Positions 59,895 to 64,000 of a stretch of 64,000 nucleotides of DNA are shown piece by piece. The translations under genes and the position numbers were made by a program. The notes under the pieces are model-generated. The model was not told the DNA's origin, made no database searches, and saw only the letters and a list, made by a program, of their open reading frames with translations. This DNA comes from Litorivivens sp041624475. GTDB taxonomy: Bacteria > Pseudomonadota > Gammaproteobacteria > Pseudomonadales > Spongiibacteraceae. Where the stretch lies: positions 31,229 through 95,228 of the forward strand of contig NZ_JBFJUX010000014.1 of assembly GCF_041624475.1 (NCBI RefSeq), given 5' to 3'. Numbering within the stretch: the first letter of the stretch is position 1; each line of letters opens with the position of its first letter.

Positions 59895-61175
59895 ATGAAT
59901 ATTTCTTTAAACGTAAGCGTAATAGCCTTGCTGGTTACAATAGCCACGCCGATGTTGCAGGCGAGCAGTGAGCGGACAGACCACTGTACGAAACCGACCG
60001 CAATCAACGAAAAACAACTTGTTGCGATGGCGCTGGAGTGCGCGCCGTCCATTCAAGCATTTAAAAATACCCTCAAAGCCGCTAACTATGATGTCGATGT
60101 TGCCGGCCGTTTCGCTGAACCGCGTCTGGGCATTTCAGTCGCTCCAGAAACGTACGGCCTGGATCAGGTTGACGACGGCTATCAGCTTGAGTTCAAGCAG
60201 GCCTTACCGTGGCCTGGAGAGCGGTCACTGGAAAAGTCTCTGGCGAAGTCAGGCGTGGAAAAGCAACAGGCTCGACTAAGGCATGAACAGATCCGTGTCG
60301 CTGAACAGGTAAAACAGGCGTATGCCCATTGGCAATATGCGATTGCTTTACAGGCGATCAGCCGTCAGCAGTTGGTAATACTGGAACAGATTACCGAGCA
60401 ACTCGCTGCGCGTTATCGCAGCGGGCATAGCCCCCTTTCCGCGCTGTTGCAGGCACGACAACGGTTGCTCCAATTGCGACGGAATACCGATGCGATCGAG
60501 GTTCAGGTAGAACAACGTCGGCTGGAACTGTCGGCAGTGTCCGGCGTTCATGGGATTTATCCCCGCGAAACCGCAGAGGCCTCCCTGCCTGGCCCGGCCG
60601 AAATTTATCTGAATGCGGGCCTGGATCAACTTGACCAACACCCCGAGCTTCTTTTGCTTAAGTCTGCCCAGCTTGATGTAGACGACCGACTCGCTCAGGA
60701 AAAGAAAGATCGCTTGCCTGATGTTTCTCTGGTCGCTCGCTACAACACACTTTGGGAAAACGAAGACAAGCGCTGGATGATCGGCGTCGGCATGAACCTG
60801 CCTCTCGACTTCCGTAAACGACGGGCTAAAGAGAATAGTCTATCAGCTCAAGCGGATGCCTTGCGCTGGCAACAGCGTGATCGGCGGCTACAGATCGAAA
60901 CAGCTATACGTCAGCGTTATCTAAGTTGGCAAGAACTCGCCGACACCTATCAACTCTATAGCCGAGAACTGTTGCCATTAGCTGAGGAACAGCTTGAGGC
61001 CAGCCTTTCCGATTACCGGGCAGGCGCGATCGACTTTCAAAGCCTGCTTATAGCCCAGCAGGAAGTGCTCGCCACGAAAACGCGCTATGCCGCTGCTCAA
61101 CGTGACCTTGTGACAAATCGCGCTGACTTTATTGCCGCTGCCGGTTTAATTTATTTTGAGGAATTGACGCCATGA
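59895..61175 (+). CDS. TolC-family outer-membrane efflux protein (CusC/CzcC-like)
   Basis: A 427-residue OEP-family protein with signal peptide about 1-25. The two helical repeats include LVAMALECAPSIQAFKNTLKAANYDV, LPWPGERSLEKSLAKSG and DFQSLLIAQQEVLATKTRYAAAQRDLV. It forms the trimeric channel of the metal-efflux complex. AAGGTGAGA precedes the ATG at 59895. Its stop overlaps the following adaptor start by 4 bp. Confidence 0.88.
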   Translation: MNISLNVSVIALLVTIATPMLQASSERTDHCTKPTAINEKQLVAMALECAPSIQAFKNTLKAANYDVDVAGRFAEPRLGISVAPETYGLDQVDDGYQLEFKQALPWPGERSLEKSLAKSGVEKQQARLRHEQIRVAEQVKQAYAHWQYAIALQAISRQQLVILEQITEQLAARYRSGHSPLSALLQARQRLLQLRRNTDAIEVQVEQRRLELSAVSGVHGIYPRETAEASLPGPAEIYLNAGLDQLDQHPELLLLKSAQLDVDDRLAQEKKDRLPDVSLVARYNTLWENEDKRWMIGVGMNLPLDFRKRRAKENSLSAQADALRWQQRDRRLQIETAIRQRYLSWQELADTYQLYSRELLPLAEEQLEASLSDYRAGAIDFQSLLIAQQEVLATKTRYAAAQRDLVTNRADFIAAAGLIYFEELTP

Positions 61176-62707
61176 AACGCTCCTTTGTGGTTTTAGCAAT
61201 ACTGTTTAGCTTTAGCCTACTGGTGGGATGTGAACAAGACGGTTCTCAGAGCCATGACGCCACAGGGCTGCTTGTGCGCGCGGGTCAGCTTGAGGTGCGA
61301 CTCGGTTTGCTTCCCGACCCTCCCCACGTGGGTGAAAATACCGTGTGGATAGAGGTATCAGACCAGGAAGGTAAAGCGATTGATCACGCTATGGTACGTG
61401 CTGTAGCTGAGATGCCTGCCATGGGTAGCATGCCCGCCATGCGCAGCGCGGCTGATATTACAGCCAAAGGCGCTGGTCGCTACGAAGGAAACTTTGAGCT
61501 ATCCATGAAAGGCGAGTGGCCGCTAGCGATTGATATTGCATGGGAGGACGAACAGGGGCGCAGCCAGCATGTTGATCTGGTGTTCGACATGGCGACCGGC
61601 CGCGAGGGCTTAACACTAGTGAGTGGGCCGCCCGAGGGTGAAATTGCCTACCACACCTGCTCCATGCACCCCTCCGTTAAGTTGGCGACCCCGGGCACCT
61701 GCCCTATCTGCGGTATGGATCTGGTACCCGTCATGCGAGAAGAGCAAACCACTGGAACGGTGCGCGTTGATGAGGCGCGACGCCAAGCCGTGGGGATCAA
61801 AACCGGAGAGGTTGTGCGGGAAATTTTTCATTTTCCGCTGAGGTTGCAGGGCAAGATTACCTTTGATCAGACGTTAGTGCAGGACATCAATCTGCAATAC
61901 GAGGGCTGGGTGAATTCAGTAAAAGCGCTGGAACCTGGTCAGCGCTTTGCCAAAGGCGAGCCGCTATTCTCACTATACAGCCCTGAGCTTTATGCGCTGC
62001 AAGAGGCGCATCACCAGAGTTACCGACGTAACCCTGCGTCTGAGACCGTCGAAGCCTCGCGTGAAAGGTTGTTGTTGGCTGGTGTGCAATCCCATCAGAT
62101 CACGCGCATTGAGCGTGAGGGCGCGCAGCGCTATCTCCCGATACTGGCGCCAACCTCGCTCGTACTGATCAGCAGCCAGCTGATGGAAGGCGCGGCTGTC
62201 AAAAAAGGACAGCAAGTTCTACAAGCCGCTTCCGTCGAACGTGTTTGGGTTGAGGCTTTCGCCTATGAACAGGACTGGTCTCTATTGCAGGAAGGCATGC
62301 AGGCACGTGTCGAGCTAGCGAATAGTGCCCGGGAGTATGAGAGCCGGGTAGCATTGATCAGTCCAATTATCCGTGGGTCATCCCGTTCGGCGCGTGTGCG
62401 CCTGGATCTCGACAACCCCAAGAGCGAATTATTACCTGGTCAGTTTGCTGACGTTTGGCTCTACAAAAAGCTGGGCTCCCAGCTTCTTGTGCCCCTGGAT
62501 GCCGTCATGGTAACGGGAGAACGGCGAATTGTGTTCAAGGATTTGGGGCAAGGCCGGTTAAAGCCCGTGGTCGTTAAAACGGGTTACAACGACGGTGAGC
62601 GTATTGTTATCCGAGAGGGACTGGAAGAAGGTGACCGCATTGTCACCGCCGGTGTGTTTCTGATCGCGGCCGAAAGCCGCCTGAAACTGGGGCCTAACTC
62701 ATGGTAA
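61172..62707 (+). CDS. cusB: RND periplasmic adaptor, CusB-like, with metal-binding N-terminal domains
   Basis: A 511-residue lipoprotein (lipobox LLVGC, Cys20). N-terminal YtkA/FixH-like domain about 35-150 with a Met-rich stretch MPAMGSMPAM; then a heavy-metal-binding domain YHTCSMHPSVKLATPGTCPICGMDL; then the adaptor (RLQGKITFDQ; EALEPGQRFAKGEPLFSLYSPEL-type hairpin; YKKLGSQLLVPLDAVM barrel). The extra domains are typical of Cu(I)/Ag(I) exporters. It overlaps the outer channel gene by 4 bp and cusA by 7 bp. Confidence 0.92.
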   Translation: MKRSFVVLAILFSFSLLVGCEQDGSQSHDATGLLVRAGQLEVRLGLLPDPPHVGENTVWIEVSDQEGKAIDHAMVRAVAEMPAMGSMPAMRSAADITAKGAGRYEGNFELSMKGEWPLAIDIAWEDEQGRSQHVDLVFDMATGREGLTLVSGPPEGEIAYHTCSMHPSVKLATPGTCPICGMDLVPVMREEQTTGTVRVDEARRQAVGIKTGEVVREIFHFPLRLQGKITFDQTLVQDINLQYEGWVNSVKALEPGQRFAKGEPLFSLYSPELYALQEAHHQSYRRNPASETVEASRERLLLAGVQSHQITRIEREGAQRYLPILAPTSLVLISSQLMEGAAVKKGQQVLQAASVERVWVEAFAYEQDWSLLQEGMQARVELANSAREYESRVALISPIIRGSSRSARVRLDLDNPKSELLPGQFADVWLYKKLGSQLLVPLDAVMVTGERRIVFKDLGQGRLKPVVVKTGYNDGERIVIREGLEEGDRIVTAGVFLIAAESRLKLGPNSW

Positions 62708-64000
62708 ACAGTGCCTCACATAAAAGCCCGATTGCGGGGTTGATACGTTACTGCGCTGAGAATGCTGGTCTGACGTTGTTAATGGTCGCCTTTCTGGCGT
62801 TTTTCGGGTGGCGCAGCCTGACTCAGACACCGTTGGATGCGATTCCGGATCTTTCCGATGTACAGGTCATTATCCAGACTGATTGGCCCGGGCGCAGTCC
62901 TGATCAGGTAGAAGACCAGATCACCTATCCGTTGACCAGCGCGTTGCTGTCGGTGCCCGGTGTGCAATCCGTGCGCGGCCAGAGTTTTTTCGGCAGCAGT
63001 TTTGTTTACGTCATTTTTGAAGATGACACTGACATTTACTGGGCGCGATCCCGCGTTCTGGAGTATCTCAGCAGTCTTAAAGGCAAGCTGCCGCAAGACG
63101 TTCAACCGATACTTGGGCCGGATGCGACCGGTGTGGGCTGGGTATATCAGTATGCTTTGGTCGATCATAGCGGGCAGCATAGTCTCGCAGACTTACGCAG
63201 CTTTCAGGAATTCAAGCTTCGCTATTGGCTGGGTAGTTTGGAAGGTGTTGCTGAAGTCGCCACGGTTGGTGGTTATCTCAAGGAATATCAGATTCAGTTG
63301 GATCCTCACAAGCTGACCGCTGCGGGGATCGCTCTCAACACCGTTGCTGATGCAGTGCGTAAGTCTAATCAGGATGCAGGCGGCCGTGTACTTGAAATAG
63401 CTGGACACGAACATTTTATTCGAGGCCGCGGCTATCTAAAGTCCCGCGAGGATTTGGAAAATACGGCGCTCGGTCTTGATGAACAAAGAGTACCGATTCT
63501 ACTAAAGCACGTGGCAACCGTTTCCCTTGGCCCTGCCATGCAACGCGGTCTTGCTGAGCTTGATGGTGAGGGGCAGGTGGTCGGCGGCATCGTTGTGATG
63601 CGCTATGGTGAGAACGCTCTGGCAGTTATTGATCGGGTGAAAGCCCGCCTAGCCGAACTGAAAAGCGCTCTGCCAGACGGCATGGAAGTGGTAACTACCT
63701 ACGACCGCTCGCAGCTGATTCGCCGGGCGATCGACACGCTCAAGTTCACACTGCTCGAAGAACTGACCGTGGTCACCATCGTTGTGATTGCCTTTCTTCT
63801 CCACGTGCGTTCGGCGCTAGTGGCCTGCATCACCCTCCCGGTTGCTATCCTGCTAGCCTTTATCCCTATGGCAGGGCAGGGATTGACCGCCAACATTATG
63901 TCGCTGGGAGGAATCGCCGTCGCCATTGGCGCGATGGTAGATGCTGCAGTCGTCATGATGGACAACGTGCATCGACGGCTACGTGAGAGCGCTACAACCA
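62701..64000 (+). CDS. cusA: CusA-like heavy-metal RND permease (partial)
   Basis: The first 433 residues of an HME-RND pump: TPLDAIPDLSDVQVIIQTDWPGRSPDQVEDQITYPLTSALLSVPGV, VGWVYQYALVD, and helix 4 GGIAVAIGAMVDAAVVMMDNVHRRL with the proton-relay Asp. The motifs match copper/silver or zinc/cobalt exporters; CusB's Met-rich domain favours Cu/Ag. It begins 7 bp inside cusB. The gene continues beyond the window. Confidence 0.93.
   Translation, partial: MVNSASHKSPIAGLIRYCAENAGLTLLMVAFLAFFGWRSLTQTPLDAIPDLSDVQVIIQTDWPGRSPDQVEDQITYPLTSALLSVPGVQSVRGQSFFGSSFVYVIFEDDTDIYWARSRVLEYLSSLKGKLPQDVQPILGPDATGVGWVYQYALVDHSGQHSLADLRSFQEFKLRYWLGSLEGVAEVATVGGYLKEYQIQLDPHKLTAAGIALNTVADAVRKSNQDAGGRVLEIAGHEHFIRGRGYLKSREDLENTALGLDEQRVPILLKHVATVSLGPAMQRGLAELDGEGQVVGGIVVMRYGENALAVIDRVKARLAELKSALPDGMEVVTTYDRSQLIRRAIDTLKFTLLEELTVVTIVVIAFLLHVRSALVACITLPVAILLAFIPMAGQGLTANIMSLGGIAVAIGAMVDAAVVMMDNVHRRLRESATT

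Overview
The window is a chromosomal segment of a Gram-negative gammaproteobacterium. Two TonB-dependent receptors, outer-membrane lipoproteins, an RND metal-efflux cassette, DjlA, DbpA and the EarP/EF-P(Arg32) pair support this. Genes for hydrocarbon-type oxidation (Baeyer-Villiger-like monooxygenase, P450, Old Yellow Enzyme, several SDRs), MscL/MscS channels and light-related proteins suggest a marine or environmental heterotroph, perhaps near Spongiibacteraceae/Cellvibrionales. That placement is an inference. No rRNA, tRNA, CRISPR array or intact insertion sequence was recognised.

Layout. 1-2.3 kb: a LysR regulator (cut by the window edge) diverges from a pirin and an FMN reductase around a palindromic operator. 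2.3-9 kb is mostly housekeeping: UPF0114 protein, TrhA-like protein, earP-efp, a pentapeptide-repeat protein, an AraC/O6-alkylguanine methyltransferase fusion and dbpA. 9-13.5 kb: a membrane protein, a phosphatase-like exported protein and a large TonB receptor. 13.7-18.1 kb: a monooxygenase-SDR-GFA operon followed by arsR-arsC-arsH with no efflux pump. 18-25 kb: DUF5062, RIO kinase, lipocalin, djlA, hicAB, a DUF3127 protein with an SSB-like C-terminal tip, a GNAT-deacetylase operon and an exported beta-propeller protein. 25-36 kb: P450, esterase, diguanylate cyclase, SDR, DoxX, Old Yellow Enzyme, a CmcJ/AsaB-like protein and an FeS-type photolyase. 36-51 kb: nuclease/phosphatase-family protein, sterol-desaturase-family hydroxylase, cardiolipin synthase, a Fur-boxed siderophore receptor, PAS-GGDEF protein, MscL, NDH-2, and a TetR/DUF2306 pair with two perfect operators.

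51-59 kb is the most unusual part. It holds dedA, a BLUF photoreceptor, a decayed duplicate of the dedA 3' end, a dispersed hairpin repeat (four copies), higBA, an AT-rich stretch with an ABC-type ATPase carrying a C-terminal HEPN-like R-X4-H motif, mazE next to a truncated mazF, a PPP-type phosphatase and an orphan DUF2384 antitoxin. This looks like an accessory defence/toxin-antitoxin island. 59.3-64 kb: a MerR-type promoter followed by a Cys-rich exported protein and cusC-, cusB- and cusA-like genes, the last running off the window.

Functional links that can be argued: EarP should rhamnosylate Arg32 of the adjacent EF-P; LysR and TetR probably control their divergent partners; the monooxygenase, SDR and GFA genes are spaced like one transcript; the Cus-like genes overlap and are probably translationally coupled.
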